Shown here one piece after another: positions 42,780 through 52,321 of a stretch of 64,000 nucleotides of DNA. The translations under genes and the position numbers were made by a program. The notes under the pieces were generated by a model. It saw only the letters and a program-made list of their open reading frames with translations. It searched no databases and had not been told where the DNA came from. Numbering within the stretch: position 1 is the first letter of the stretch; each line of letters starts with the position of its first letter. This DNA is from Catenulispora sp. GP43. Lineage in GTDB: Bacteria; Actinomycetota; Actinomycetes; Streptomycetales; Catenulisporaceae. Location of the stretch: contig NZ_JBGCCT010000025.1 of assembly GCF_041260665.1 (NCBI RefSeq), forward strand, positions 62,001 through 126,000, in the 5' to 3' direction.

Positions 42780-43976
42780 ATGAACACACCAGGCGCCCGG
42801 CCCACCCCGGCCACGTCGGCCACGGTCCGCGAGCTGAACCTGCGGACGGTGTGGCGCGTGATCGGGGAGCACGCGCCGATCTCGCGGGCCGAGATCTCGC
42901 GGGCCACCGGGATCTCCAAGCCGACGGTCTCGGCGGTGCTGGAGGACCTGCTGCAGATCGGGCTGGTGGTGGAGACCGCCGATGCCTCGCGCGGTTTCAC
43001 CTACGGCGCGGTGTTCTTCAAGCCGCGGCCCGAGGCGGCGCACGCGCTGGCCTTCGATGTGGGGGCGCGGCATCTGCGCGCGGCGCTGGTCGGGCTGGAC
43101 GGCACCGAGGTGGTGCGGCGCGACGCCGAGGTGGAGGGCCGGACGGCCGACGGCATGGTCGGGGCCGCCGTGCATCTGGCGCGGGAGCTCACCGCGGCCG
43201 CCGGGGTCGGGCCGGAGACGGTGCAGCACGCGGTGGTCGGGGTCCCGGGCGTCGTGGACCAGCGCGACGGCCGGGTGTGGCAGGCGGCCAACGTCCCGGG
43301 GATGGAGGGCTTCGGCGCGCGGGAGACGTTCAGCGCGGCATTGCAGCTCCCGGTCACCGTCGAGAACGACATCAACCTGGCCGCGCACGGCGAGTACGCC
43401 CGAGGCAGCGGCGGCAGCGCCGACAGTTTCCTGTTCCTGTCGATCGGCACCGGGGTCGGCGCCGGGCTGGTGCTCGGCGGCAACCTGCTGCGCGGCTTCA
43501 AGGGCGCGGCCGGCGAGCTGGACAGCGCCTTCGAACCCGAATACGTCGAGGGACCCGACGGCCCCGAGCCGGAGGTCCCGGCGTCGATGGACCCGTGCGC
43601 CATGGCGATCCTGCAGTACGCCGGGGACAAGCTGCCCGCCGAGAAGGACCTGGCCATGGAACGCGTCTTCGAGCTGGCGCGGGCCGCCGACCCGGGGGCG
43701 CTGGACGTGGTCGGCGAGGAGGCGCGGCGGATCGCGAACTACGTCGCGGTGGCCGCGGCGGTGGTGGACGTGGAGCTGGTGGTGCTCGGCGGCGGGATCG
43801 GGCTGAACGGCGACCTGCTGCTGGGCCCGGTGGCCGAGCGGCTGGCCGGGCGGCTGCCGTACCCGCCGCGGCTGGAGACCTCGGCGCTGGGCAGCGGCGC
43901 GGTGCTGGCCGGGGCGGAGGCGCTGGCGGCTTCGCTGACGGTGGAGCAGCTGATCAGGGACTATTTCCGGGGGTAG
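42780..43976 (+). CDS. ROK family transcriptional regulator
   Basis: A 398-residue regulator with an N-terminal winged helix (about 15-80; WRVIGEHAPISRAEISRATG, SKPTVSAVLEDLLQIGLVV) and a ROK sugar-kinase-like domain (95-398; AFDVGARHLRAALVGLDGTE, VVGVPGVVDQRDGRV, FLSIGTGVGAGLVLGGNLL). The Cys-rich zinc motif of ROK kinases is absent after GAAGELDSAF. Such proteins repress sugar genes and respond to sugars. The ATG at 42780 has GGGG just upstream. It could control the GH9 gene 3 kb away, but nothing proves it. Confidence 0.88.
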   Translation: MNTPGARPTPATSATVRELNLRTVWRVIGEHAPISRAEISRATGISKPTVSAVLEDLLQIGLVVETADASRGFTYGAVFFKPRPEAAHALAFDVGARHLRAALVGLDGTEVVRRDAEVEGRTADGMVGAAVHLARELTAAAGVGPETVQHAVVGVPGVVDQRDGRVWQAANVPGMEGFGARETFSAALQLPVTVENDINLAAHGEYARGSGGSADSFLFLSIGTGVGAGLVLGGNLLRGFKGAAGELDSAFEPEYVEGPDGPEPEVPASMDPCAMAILQYAGDKLPAEKDLAMERVFELARAADPGALDVVGEEARRIANYVAVAAAVVDVELVVLGGGIGLNGDLLLGPVAERLAGRLPYPPRLETSALGSGAVLAGAEALAASLTVEQLIRDYFRG

Positions 43977-44042
43977 GCGGGGCACGGGCCGCGCGGTAGC
44001 GGAGTACATGCCGGTCGGCGAGCCAGGCGGCTGCGGGGCACA

Positions 44043-44062
44043 GGCCGGTCGCTGAACCGGCC
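44043..44062 (+). terminator. hairpin downstream of the ROK gene
   Basis: Seven-base arms GGCCGGT (44043-44049) and ACCGGCC (44056-44062) with a six-base loop. It lies 66 bases past the ROK stop. Confidence 0.35.
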
Positions 44063-44120
44063 GGCCTGGCCGTTGCCGGATGTTCGCGAAGAAGACCGCT
44101 GGGCCCACTAGCCTGCCCGC

Positions 44121-44645
44121 GTGCCCAAGGAGAACACCGACGCCGTCGCCGCCGTCGCGGTCGAATCGCCATCCACCGATCGCGCGACCCGCCGGGGGCA
44201 GCGCTTCCACGCGCTGATGACCGCCGTCGTGCGCCGGCTGCCGTTCGGGCTCTCGCGCGTCGTCGCGCCGAGTCTGCTCGGCTTCGCGGTCATCAACGGG
44301 TTCACCTTCTCGGTGGACCTCGTGCTGCTGACGCTGGCGCACCGGCTGCTGAACTGGCCTTATCCGGCGGCCGTGACCGTGTCCTATCTGGCCGCGTTCG
44401 CGCTGAGTTTCGTGCTGAACCGGGCGTTCAACTTCCGCTCGCACGGTGCGTTGGGGGCGCAGACCGCGCAGTATGCGGTGGCCGTCGGGGTGAACTACCT
44501 GGTCTTCGTGCTCGGGGTGGGCAGCGGGCTGACGGCGATCGGGGTCGGGTACACCGTCGCGCGGGTCCTGTCGGGGCTCGCCGAGGGTGCCTACATGTAC
44601 TGCGTGATGCGCTGGGTCGTGTTCCGGAACGCCGTCGGCCCCTGA
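44121..44645 (+). CDS. GtrA family membrane protein
   Basis: A 174-residue protein with four hydrophobic helices and the GtrA pattern: LLGFAVINGFTFSVDLVLLTL, ALSFVLNRAFNFRS, YAVAVGVNYLVFVLGV. GtrA proteins often flip lipid-linked sugars to the outside face. A basic N-terminal region of about 40 residues precedes the first helix. It starts at the GTG at 44121. The stop codon lies inside the left arm of a strong hairpin shared with the convergent GH9 gene. Confidence 0.88.
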   Translation: MPKENTDAVAAVAVESPSTDRATRRGQRFHALMTAVVRRLPFGLSRVVAPSLLGFAVINGFTFSVDLVLLTLAHRLLNWPYPAAVTVSYLAAFALSFVLNRAFNFRSHGALGAQTAQYAVAVGVNYLVFVLGVGSGLTAIGVGYTVARVLSGLAEGAYMYCVMRWVVFRNAVGP

Positions 44646-44665
44646 TCCGCCAGCATCAGGGGCCG
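44636..44665. terminator. bidirectional hairpin between gtrA-like and GH9 genes
   Basis: The arms CGGCCCCTGAT (44636-44646) and ATCAGGGGCCG (44655-44665) pair perfectly around an eight-base loop. It sits between two converging stops and overlaps the GtrA stop codon. Confidence 0.7.
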
Positions 44666-44685
44666 AACGCCGTGCCGGGCGGAGC

Positions 44686-46656
44686 TCAGCCGCCCAGCGT
44701 CTCCTGCATCGCCGCGCCCAGGACCGCCGAGCCGGTCATGTCCAGTGCCGGTTCGTCGGTCTGCCAGGAGCGGACGTCGTCGGAGAAGCGGCTGCTGTGG
44801 CCGGTGAACTTGTTGTACGCGTCGGTGCCGCCGGCCGGGCACTGCTTCATCCCGTCCTGGTAGGAGCCCAGGCCGCCGGCGAAGTTGCTGGTGTTGTTCG
44901 GTCCGTTCATCACCGCGCCGGTGGCGATCGCGCCGGTGCCGGTCAGGCTGCCGGACAGGTTCGCGACCTGGTGCTGCATGCACTTGGGGAAGTTGCTGCC
45001 CTCCCCCACCATGAAGGCCAGGCCCCAGGCGTTGGCGCCCAGCAGCCAGTCGCGCTGCTCGGTGGCGAAGGCCTGGAACGACGTGTCGCCGCTGGCCTGC
45101 CGGTACAGCGCCTCCTCGGTGAGGAAGCCAAAGGTGTGCGCGTCGACGTCGAAGTCGGCGTAGTTGCCGCCGGCGTGGAAAGCGTCGGAGGCCGCCTTGC
45201 TCGCCGCCGACTGCACCTGGCGCTTCAGGTCCGCGGTCAGCGCGGCCGGGGTGACGGCCAGGCCCGAGGGGTTGCCCGCGGCGGCGATCGCCTTGATCAG
45301 GTCCGCGTGCGCCAGGGCGCTGTTGTCGTAGAGGTTGAACGTGTCGCCGGTGTCGGAGGCGATGTAGTCCTTGGCGTAGGTGGCCGCCTGCGAGAGGTAC
45401 GACGAGGAGCTGTGCCCCAGCTTCTGCGCGGCCAGTGCGAGTTCGGTGCCGCCGAGCTCCATCGCGTCGTGCCAGATCGACTCGGGGTAGTACGCGTTCG
45501 GCAGCGCGGTGGTCAGCGGGCTCGGCGGCGCGCTGGTGTCGGCCTGGGCGTACACCGAGGCGGCGGCCTGGTATTCGGCGGCGGCCTGCTTGGGGTTGCC
45601 GGCCGCGTCCACCTGCGCGGCCAGTGCGAACGCGGCGGCGACCCGGCCGGCGATGTTCGGACTGATTTTCGCACCGGGGCTCGCGGCCAGGAACGCCGGA
45701 CGGTGCGCGGCCGCGTAGCGGTCGGCGGTGGCGGTGTCGCCGTCGTCCTTCTGCGGCAGCCGCCACAGGTCGTGGTCGCCGTAGAAGGTGCCCGCGGAGT
45801 TGCCCGAGCCTATGCCGACCTGCAGCACCAGCGTCTTCGTGCTCTGGTTCCAGGCCTTGTTCAGCCAGGTCTCGCCGTAGTGGGCCTCGGCGGACAGGGT
45901 GGCCGGGGCCGCCGAGCCCAGGGCGCGCTGCGCGGCCAGCAGCGTGATGTCGCCGAAGGCCTCGTTGTTGGAGAACTTCAGGTAGTCCCCGGCGTCGAAC
46001 CAGCCCCCGGAGACGTCGACGGTGCCGGACAGCTTGGTCAGGTCGGAGGTGGTGATGGCGTCGGAGCCGCCGGCGGCGAACTTCGGCCAGGCGTAGATGC
46101 CCGCCGAGGAGTCGTTCAAGTGCGAGGGCTTGCGGTCCAGGGCACCGGCGATGACGTCCGAGCCGTCGCGCTGGGTCTGGAAGAAGGTGACGCCGTCGGT
46201 GACGAGCTTGCCGTACAGCGAGTCGGCGCTGGTGACCGTGAACGACGGCGAGGTCCCGGAGGCGCTGCCGGCGACGGCGATGTGGTACGTCCCCGGTGTC
46301 TTCAGGGAGCTGAAGACGATCGGGTACACGTCCGGGTAGGCGGTGTTCCACTTGCCGAGGCTGGTGCCCCCGACCTTGCCGGTGAGCACGGTCCTGCCGC
46401 CGGAGTCCAGCACCGAGAACGTCGCCCCGGACACCGCCCCGCCGGTCATCAGGTACGCCTGCTTCACCTCGCCGCCCAGGTACCCGGCCTGGTCCACCCG
46501 GACCAGCCCGGGGGTCCGCGCACCCTGGACAAGCGCCGCCTGCGCGCTCTGCGACAGGACGGTGGCGGCGCCGACGGTCAGTCCGGCCAGACCGACGGCG
46601 GTGAGCGCGGCGACCGTCTTGCGGCGGCGGACGCGCGGTCGTGCCCTGGAAACCAT
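44686..46656 (-). CDS. secreted glycoside hydrolase family 9 cellulase
   Basis: The 656-residue secreted enzyme has a basic, cationic signal peptide (MVSRARPRVRRRKTVAALTA, cleavage near SAQA at about 40), an N-terminal Ig-like CelD_N domain (LVRVDQAGYLGGEVKQAYLM) and a GH9 (alpha/alpha)6 barrel. The catalytic aspartates are in GGWFDAGDYLKF and the glutamate in WQTDEPALDMT. There is no carbohydrate-binding module. It cuts beta-1,4-glucans, most likely cellulose. AAGGAGGG lies upstream of the ATG and directly beside a 19-base palindrome. Confidence 0.93.
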   Translation of the reverse strand: MVSRARPRVRRRKTVAALTAVGLAGLTVGAATVLSQSAQAALVQGARTPGLVRVDQAGYLGGEVKQAYLMTGGAVSGATFSVLDSGGRTVLTGKVGGTSLGKWNTAYPDVYPIVFSSLKTPGTYHIAVAGSASGTSPSFTVTSADSLYGKLVTDGVTFFQTQRDGSDVIAGALDRKPSHLNDSSAGIYAWPKFAAGGSDAITTSDLTKLSGTVDVSGGWFDAGDYLKFSNNEAFGDITLLAAQRALGSAAPATLSAEAHYGETWLNKAWNQSTKTLVLQVGIGSGNSAGTFYGDHDLWRLPQKDDGDTATADRYAAAHRPAFLAASPGAKISPNIAGRVAAAFALAAQVDAAGNPKQAAAEYQAAASVYAQADTSAPPSPLTTALPNAYYPESIWHDAMELGGTELALAAQKLGHSSSSYLSQAATYAKDYIASDTGDTFNLYDNSALAHADLIKAIAAAGNPSGLAVTPAALTADLKRQVQSAASKAASDAFHAGGNYADFDVDAHTFGFLTEEALYRQASGDTSFQAFATEQRDWLLGANAWGLAFMVGEGSNFPKCMQHQVANLSGSLTGTGAIATGAVMNGPNNTSNFAGGLGSYQDGMKQCPAGGTDAYNKFTGHSSRFSDDVRSWQTDEPALDMTGSAVLGAAMQETLGG

Positions 46657-46673
46657 GGGGGTGCCCCTCCTTG

Positions 46674-46692
46674 GTTAGGAAAGCTTCCTAAC
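46674..46692 (-). promoter_or_regulatory. palindrome GTTAGGAA-N3-TTCCTAAC before the GH9 gene
   Basis: Perfect eight-base arms around a three-base centre, 17 bases upstream of the GH9 start and next to the ribosome site. It has the look of an operator for a dimeric repressor, possibly a ROK or LacI type. Confidence 0.6.
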
Positions 46693-46813
46693 TAGATGTT
46701 TCGGAGAACCTACTCAGGGCGCTGCATGCCGTCAAGGGACTCATCACCCCGGAATAGTCGGCGCCGCCAAGCTACGGTTATCGCGAAGCCTGTGACGAAT
46801 TGTGGGGGTGGAC

Positions 46814-47287
46814 ATGGGCGACTACACGGCTGCCCGGAACCGGGCCGGCTTGGCACTGATCCTGAGCGCGCTGATGCTCTTCGTGGCGGCGTGCCAATCG
46901 ACAGCGGATTCGAGCTCGTCCTCGGGATCCTCCGGCGGCACCACGGTCGTGGTCTCGTCGGCGCCGACGACCGGCGAGGCGCAGAAGATCTGCGGGGTCC
47001 CGCCGTGCGTGCGCTTCATCTCCCGCGGGGACACCAAGACCCTGTCCACCACGATCGCCGACCATCCGATCCTGAGCACCGTGGCGCTGCACGCGGCCGT
47101 GACCGTCCTGTGCGGCGGGATCCTGTGCCTGCTCGGGGAGGGCGTGAGCCTGGACTACGTGGCGCACGCGGCCAAGGACGCGGCGAACCAGCACGCGTGC
47201 GTCCGGGTGAACATCTTGTCGGACGACGACAAGTGGAAGCTGGTCAGCCTCACCACCTCGAACCAGAGCCCGTACTGCACGGACTAG
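46814..47287 (+). CDS. lipoprotein of unknown function
   Basis: A 157-residue protein with a type II signal sequence: the hydrophobic core LALILSALMLF ends in VAAC, the lipobox cysteine. A Ser-rich linker follows (STADSSSSSGSSGG), then a small domain with four more cysteines, of which CGVPPC is clear, and a C-terminal VNILSDDDKWKLVSL. No family match comes to mind. The ATG at 46814 with GGGGGTGG upstream is preferred. It is divergent from the GH9 gene across the palindrome. Confidence 0.72.
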   Translation: MGDYTAARNRAGLALILSALMLFVAACQSTADSSSSSGSSGGTTVVVSSAPTTGEAQKICGVPPCVRFISRGDTKTLSTTIADHPILSTVALHAAVTVLCGGILCLLGEGVSLDYVAHAAKDAANQHACVRVNILSDDDKWKLVSLTTSNQSPYCTD

Positions 47288-47316
47288 CACGGACTAGCAC
47301 CGACTAGCACGGACTG
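47277..47316 (+). repeat. four 10-base tandem repeats over the lipoprotein stop
   Basis: Units of GCACGGACTA at 47277-47286, 47287-47296, 47297-47306 (one change) and 47307-47316 (last base differs). The lipoprotein's TAG stop (47285-47287) sits across units 1 and 2. A short inverted repeat CGGACT-gac-AGTCCG follows at 47310-47324. Confidence 0.75.
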
Positions 47317-47342
47317 ACAGTCCGGCTTCCTATCATGGGGCG

Positions 47343-48485
47343 ATGCGCGTTGATCCGTTCACCGTCTCCGTGCCGGACGAGGTCCTGACCGACCTGCGCG
47401 AGCGGATCGGGCGGACCCGCTGGCCGGAGGCGGCGCCCGGGGCGGCCTGGAGCCAGGGCGTCGAGGTGGGCTATCTGCGCGAGCTGCTGGCCTATTGGGC
47501 CGACGGCTACGACTGGCGCGCCGCCGAGCGGGAGCTCAACCGATATCAGCATCAGATGGCTGAGATCGACGGGACACGGATCCACTTCGTCCACCATCGC
47601 GGGCCCGAAAGCGGCGGCGACGGCGACCGCGAGCGGATCCCGCTGATCCTGACGCACGGCTGGCCGAGCACCTTCGCCGAGATGCTGGGGCTGGTGGACC
47701 GGCTCGGCGACCGGTTCGATCTGGTGGTGCCCTCGCTGCCGGGCTATGTGTTCTCGCAGCGTCCGGCGCAGGTTGGTGTGGACCGGCGGTACGTGGCGGG
47801 GATGTGGCACCGGCTCATGCGGGGGCTCGGGTATGAGCGGTACGGCGCGTGCGGCGGCGACTTCGGGGCCGGCGTGGCCACGCACATGGCGCTGCTGGAG
47901 CCCGAGCGCGTGATCGGGATCCACCTGAGCACGCCGGAGATGGAGCCGTACACCGGCCCCGGCACCCCGCCGCTGACGGACGAGGAGCGAGCGTACCTCG
48001 CGCATGTGGAGCGCTGGGAGCAGACCGAGCGCGGCTACAGCGCCGTACAGTCCACGCGCCCGCAGACGCTCGGCTACGGGCTGAACGACTCCCCCGCGGG
48101 CCTGGCGGCATGGGTGCTGGACAAGTGGCGCTCCTGGTCGGACAGCGGCGGCGACCTGGACGGCACGTTCGGACGCGACAGCCTGCTGACGATGCTGACG
48201 CTGTGGTGGGCGACGGACTCCATCACCGGCTCGATGCGCGACTACTACGACGACCGCTGGCACGGCAGCCCGATCGGCCCCGGCGACCGGGTGCGGGTAC
48301 CGACGGCGATGGCGGTGTTCGCGAACGAGTTCGTACCCGAAGGACAGGTGCCGCGCTCCTGGTACGAACGGCTGTACCAGGTGCGGCGGTGGACGGTGTT
48401 CGCGCGCGGCGGGCACTTCGCGGCGATGGAGCAGCCCGGGCTGCTGGCCGGGGACATCGGGGAGTTCTTCGAAAGCCTTCGGTAG
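47343..48485 (+). CDS. epoxide hydrolase family protein
   Basis: A 380-residue alpha/beta hydrolase with the N-terminal EHN domain (1-110; PFTVSVPDEVLTDLRERIGR). The oxyanion segment is LTHGWPST. The nucleophile aspartate lies in CGGDFGAGVATHMA (about 175) and the catalytic histidine in RGGHFAAMEQPGLLAGD near the end. These match the juvenile hormone/microsomal-type epoxide hydrolases. The natural substrate is unknown. It begins at ATG 47343, 55 bases after the lipoprotein and its repeats. Confidence 0.9.
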   Translation: MRVDPFTVSVPDEVLTDLRERIGRTRWPEAAPGAAWSQGVEVGYLRELLAYWADGYDWRAAERELNRYQHQMAEIDGTRIHFVHHRGPESGGDGDRERIPLILTHGWPSTFAEMLGLVDRLGDRFDLVVPSLPGYVFSQRPAQVGVDRRYVAGMWHRLMRGLGYERYGACGGDFGAGVATHMALLEPERVIGIHLSTPEMEPYTGPGTPPLTDEERAYLAHVERWEQTERGYSAVQSTRPQTLGYGLNDSPAGLAAWVLDKWRSWSDSGGDLDGTFGRDSLLTMLTLWWATDSITGSMRDYYDDRWHGSPIGPGDRVRVPTAMAVFANEFVPEGQVPRSWYERLYQVRRWTVFARGGHFAAMEQPGLLAGDIGEFFESLR

Positions 48486-48515
48486 GAGATCGATAGGAGA
48501 TCAGGCAGCTGCGGA

Positions 48516-49409
48516 TCAGGCCCCCGCGGCAGCCAGCGCCTGAGTGAACGACGCCGCGACGTCGCCGGAGCTCGGCACCTTCCACTGCGTCCCGTTGACG
48601 AACACACTCGGGACGCCGACCAGCTTGCCCGAGCCGAACTCGGCGGCGTAGGTGCTCTCGATGGAACCGGCGTACGGCTGCGCCCGCACGCAGTCCTCGA
48701 AGGTCGGGCTGTCCAGGCCGGAGACCGTCTTGGCGATGGTGATCAGCTCGTTGGGATCGGCGAAGGCGTCGTCGGTCTCGCTGGGCTGCGCGGCGAACAG
48801 AGCCTCGCGGTAAGGCTGGAACTTGAACGCCGGCAGGGCACAGCTGGCGGCGTTGCCGGCGGCCAGCGAACCCTTGCCGCCGGCGGAGTGGTCGATCAGG
48901 TCGATCGCGTGGAACTCGACCTTGATGCTGCCGGCGGCGAGCTTGGTGTTGAGCACCGGCTGGATCTGGTCGTGCACCGTCTTGCAGATCGGGCAGCGGT
49001 AGTCCTCATAGATGACAACCCGGACCGTGCCCACGCCGATCACCACAGTCGCGTCCTTCCCCGCGACAGCGCCGGGCGCGGAAGTCGAGGAGCCCGACGA
49101 CGGCGCGGCGGAGGTGTGGGACGTGGAAGCGGTCTTGGCCGTGGTGGGAGCTCCGGAATGTGATCCGGTGGGCACCGCGCCGGAGGTCCCACCGCTTCCG
49201 GAGCCTGCTCCGGAGTTCATCGCGGCACCGTCTCCCGGTCCCGCCGCGGGATCGGTCCCCACCACGGTGTCGCTTCCGCTTCTGGATTCGGTGGCCGCCC
49301 CGGCCCCGGTCGGCGTGCCGCCACCGGCTGCGGAATTCGTCGTGCCCTGCGACGCGCAACCTGTCATCAGCGCGGCGGACAGTATCAGTACGGTTAGTTT
49401 CCCCCTCAT
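48516..49409 (-). CDS. DsbA-like thioredoxin-fold lipoprotein
   Basis: A 297-residue exported protein. MRGKLTVLILSAALMTGC ends in the lipobox TGC at residue 18. A long Ser/Thr/Gly-rich linker (20-110) follows, then a thioredoxin-like domain with the redox pair in YRCPICKTVHDQIQP. GVPSVFVNG carries the cis-proline. It resembles the DSBA/Frn-type oxidoreductases of actinomycetes that oxidise or isomerise exported proteins. The ATG at 49409 is preferred because a longer start would hide the signal peptide. It converges with the epoxide hydrolase gene. Confidence 0.85.
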   Translation of the reverse strand: MRGKLTVLILSAALMTGCASQGTTNSAAGGGTPTGAGAATESRSGSDTVVGTDPAAGPGDGAAMNSGAGSGSGGTSGAVPTGSHSGAPTTAKTASTSHTSAAPSSGSSTSAPGAVAGKDATVVIGVGTVRVVIYEDYRCPICKTVHDQIQPVLNTKLAAGSIKVEFHAIDLIDHSAGGKGSLAAGNAASCALPAFKFQPYREALFAAQPSETDDAFADPNELITIAKTVSGLDSPTFEDCVRAQPYAGSIESTYAAEFGSGKLVGVPSVFVNGTQWKVPSSGDVAASFTQALAAAGA

Positions 49410-49470
49410 GGCAAGCCATGCTAGAGGGTGGCCAGGACGGCTTGGCCAAAGGCCTGATCTCCTTGCGAGG

Positions 49471-50052
49471 TCACCCGCACTGCGCCGGCGAGCAATACCC
49501 GGGCGCGGAATCCGGCGTCGCGGCATGGGCCGTGCCGGACACCGCCCCACGGACCCGCTCCAAAGATCCTGCTGCGTCGATCAGCAGCCGCTGGGCGATG
49601 TCGTAGAAGGCCGGGTCCTGAAGGTGCGCCTTGCGGCGGAACATGGTGGACGCCGGAGCAGGAGGATCAGATGCCAGCTGGTGCGCCATGCCGAGAAGCA
49701 GATGCCCGGTACAGACGAACTCGTCCTGCCGGATCCTGCTCAAGGCTTTCGCCGCGGCCACAACTTTCCGGTGGGTCGGCGTCGCCGGGATCCGCTCGTC
49801 CGGAGCCGGCCCGCGCTCGCCGAGCGCCCTAACGACATCCGGACATATCCGCTCGCAGGTCAGTCCGATCGCCCGCAGCGCGCGCAGGGAATGATGGTCG
49901 TGCTCGCATCGCTTCTGGTGGACCAACGCCATCAGCAGGTGCGCCGTGCCCACGTGCGGATGCCCGAGGGCCCTCGCCCCCCGCTGTGCGTCGACCACTG
50001 CGCGCTTCGCGTGCGAGGTGAACGAGGCGAATATTTCGGATGTCTCGGACAT
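49471..50052 (-). CDS. Clp N-domain protein without ATPase
   Basis: A 193-residue protein with two Clp N-terminal repeats (about 5-80 and 90-160). The opening FASFTSHAKRAVVDAQRGAR and the segments LGHPHVGTAHLLMALVHQ and TPTHRKVVAAAKALSRIRQDEFVCTGHLLLGMAHQ match the ClpC/ClpA N-domain. There is no AAA+ domain. It may act as a substrate adaptor or modulator of ClpC. It starts at ATG 50052, with AAGGG nine bases upstream, and lies downstream of the fatty acid oxidation operon without clear linkage. Confidence 0.8.
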   Translation of the reverse strand: MSETSEIFASFTSHAKRAVVDAQRGARALGHPHVGTAHLLMALVHQKRCEHDHHSLRALRAIGLTCERICPDVVRALGERGPAPDERIPATPTHRKVVAAAKALSRIRQDEFVCTGHLLLGMAHQLASDPPAPASTMFRRKAHLQDPAFYDIAQRLLIDAAGSLERVRGAVSGTAHAATPDSAPGYCSPAQCG

Positions 50053-50150
50053 TGTGCTGAACCCTTGCCAGGAACGATACGCCGGACGGCGCCGGGCGAT
50101 CCTGTCACGGATCCGCCCCGGCGCCGCCACCGGCCCTGCGAACGCGCGGG

Positions 50151-52304
50151 CTACTCGATCCGCTCCCCGCGCTCCGCCTTCTCGATCAGCGACCGCGGGA
50201 CGGCGAAGCGCTCGCCGTACTTCTCGTGCAGCTCCTTGGCGCGCGCCACGAAGCCCGTGACGCCGCCGTCGTAGCCGTTGATGTACTGGATCACGCCGCC
50301 GGTCCAGGCCGGGAAGCCGATGCCGAGGATGGAGCCGACGTTGGCCTCGGCGACCGAGCGCAGGACGCCCTCGTCCAGGCAGCGGACGCTGTCCAGGGCC
50401 TCGGCGAACAGCATGCGCTCCTGCATGTCCTGGAACGGGATGTCCAGGTGCGGCGGGAAGGCATCGCGCAGGCCCGGCCACAGGCCGGTGCGCTTGCCGT
50501 CCACGTACTCGTAGAAGCCCGCGCCGGCGGAGCGGCCGCCGCGGCCGAACTCGTCGACCATGCGGTTGATGACGGCCTCCGAGCCGTGCTCGACCCACTC
50601 CTTGCCGGCGGCGGCGCGCGCCTCGTTGCGGATCTTCTGCGGCAGGGTCAGGGTGAGCTCGTCCATCAGCTGCAGCGGCGGGGCCGGGTAGCCGGCCTGG
50701 GAGCCGGCCTGCTCGATGGAGGCCGGGCGCAAGCCCTCGTTCACCATCGCCATGGCCTCGTCCAGGAAGCGGCCGATGACGCGGGAGGTGAAGAAGCCGC
50801 GGCTGTCGTTGACGATGATCGGAGTCTTCTTGATCTGGCGGGCCAGGTCGAAGGCCTTGGCGATGGCCGCGTCGGAGGTCTGCTCGCCGACGATGATCTC
50901 CAGCAGCGGCATCTTGTCCACCGGGGAGAAGAAGTGCAGGCCGATGAAGTCCGCCGGGCGGTTGACGGCATGGGCCAGGCCGGTGATCGGCAGCGTGGAG
51001 GTGTTGGAGCCCAGCAGTGCGTCGGGGGCGACGACGTCCTGGATCTCCCCGAACACCTTCGTCTTCAGCTCCGGCGATTCGAAGACGGCCTCGATGACCA
51101 GGTCGGCGCCGGCCGCGTCGGAGGCGTCGGCGGTCGGATGGATGCGGGCCAGGACGGCGTCGGCGGCCTCGCGGGTCATCTTCCCGCGCGACACCGCCTT
51201 GTCCAGGATCCCGGCCGAGTACGCCTTGCCCTTCTCGGCGGCCTCGACGCTGACGTCCTTCAGCACGACCTCGATTCCGGCACGCGCGCAGACATAGGCG
51301 ATCCCGGCGCCCATCATGCCCGCGCCGAGCACCGCGACCTTGGTGGCCTGCCACGGCTCGAAACCGGCCGGACGCGAGGCGCCGTTGGTCACCTTCTGCA
51401 TGTCGAAGAAGAACGCCTGCGTCATGTTCTTCGCGACCTGACCGGTCACCAGCTCGACGAAGTACCGCGCCTCGACGATCAGCGCGTTGTCGAAGTCCAG
51501 GCGCGCGCCCTCGACGGCCGCCGCCAGGATGTTGCGCGGCGCCGGGTAGTTGGCGCCCTTAAGCTGCTTGCGCAGGTTGGCCGGGAACGCTGGCAGGTTC
51601 GCGGCGAACTTCGGGTTCTTCGGGTCACCACCGGGGATCTTGTAGCCCGGCACATCCCACGGCTGCTTGGCCTCGGGGTTGGCCAGTACCCACGCCTTAG
51701 CGGCAGCCAGCATCTCCTCGGGCGTGGCCACGACCTCGTGCACCAGACCGTTGTCCAGTGCCGCCTTGGGCTTGTAGCGCTGGCCCTGAAGCAGGACCTT
51801 GAGAAGCGCGTCGGTGATACCCAGCAGGCGCACCGAACGCACCACTCCCCCGGCGCCAGGCAGCAGGCCCAGCGTCACCTCGGGGAAGCCGATCTCAGAA
51901 CCCTTAGCGTCCAGGGCGACCCGGTGGTGACACGACAGCGCGATCTCCAGCCCGCCGCCAAGCGCCGCACCATTGATCGCCGCAGCCACCGGACGGCCCA
52001 GAGTTTCCAGGCGCCGCAGCTGCGCCTTGATCAGCATGTTGCGCGCCATGATGTCGGCGGCGTCCTCGGGACGGGCCTGGATCAGTTCATTGAGATCGCC
52101 GCCGGCGAAGAAGGTCTTCTTGGCACTGGTGACCACAACCCCGGCGATCTCATCCTTCTCGGCCTCCAGCCGGTCCAGGACCGGACCGAGGGCCTCGATG
52201 AAGGCGCGGTTCATGGTGTTGGCGGACTGGCCAGGCGCGTCCATGGTCAACGTGACCACGCCGTCGGCGTCCTTGTCCCAGCCGATGTGGTTCTGCTCGC
52301 TCAT
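50151..52304 (-). CDS. FadB-type enoyl-CoA hydratase/3-hydroxyacyl-CoA dehydrogenase
   Basis: The 717-residue multifunctional enzyme of beta-oxidation. The N-terminal crotonase part (1-190) contains [19 protein letters not shown] and [16 protein letters not shown] with the catalytic glutamates. The NAD-binding part (about 335-500) has [20 protein letters not shown], then two C-terminal 3-hydroxyacyl-CoA dehydrogenase domains ([16 protein letters not shown]). It carries out hydration and oxidation of fatty acyl-CoA. The start at 52304 follows GAGG by three bases. It is 17 bases after the thiolase stop. Confidence 0.93.
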   Translation of the reverse strand: MSEQNHIGWDKDADGVVTLTMDAPGQSANTMNRAFIEALGPVLDRLEAEKDEIAGVVVTSAKKTFFAGGDLNELIQARPEDAADIMARNMLIKAQLRRLETLGRPVAAAINGAALGGGLEIALSCHHRVALDAKGSEIGFPEVTLGLLPGAGGVVRSVRLLGITDALLKVLLQGQRYKPKAALDNGLVHEVVATPEEMLAAAKAWVLANPEAKQPWDVPGYKIPGGDPKNPKFAANLPAFPANLRKQLKGANYPAPRNILAAAVEGARLDFDNALIVEARYFVELVTGQVAKNMTQAFFFDMQKVTNGASRPAGFEPWQATKVAVLGAGMMGAGIAYVCARAGIEVVLKDVSVEAAEKGKAYSAGILDKAVSRGKMTREAADAVLARIHPTADASDAAGADLVIEAVFESPELKTKVFGEIQDVVAPDALLGSNTSTLPITGLAHAVNRPADFIGLHFFSPVDKMPLLEIIVGEQTSDAAIAKAFDLARQIKKTPIIVNDSRGFFTSRVIGRFLDEAMAMVNEGLRPASIEQAGSQAGYPAPPLQLMDELTLTLPQKIRNEARAAAGKEWVEHGSEAVINRMVDEFGRGGRSAGAGFYEYVDGKRTGLWPGLRDAFPPHLDIPFQDMQERMLFAEALDSVRCLDEGVLRSVAEANVGSILGIGFPAWTGGVIQYINGYDGGVTGFVARAKELHEKYGERFAVPRSLIEKAERGERIE

Positions 52305-52321
52305 ATTCCTCGTACCCGCCC

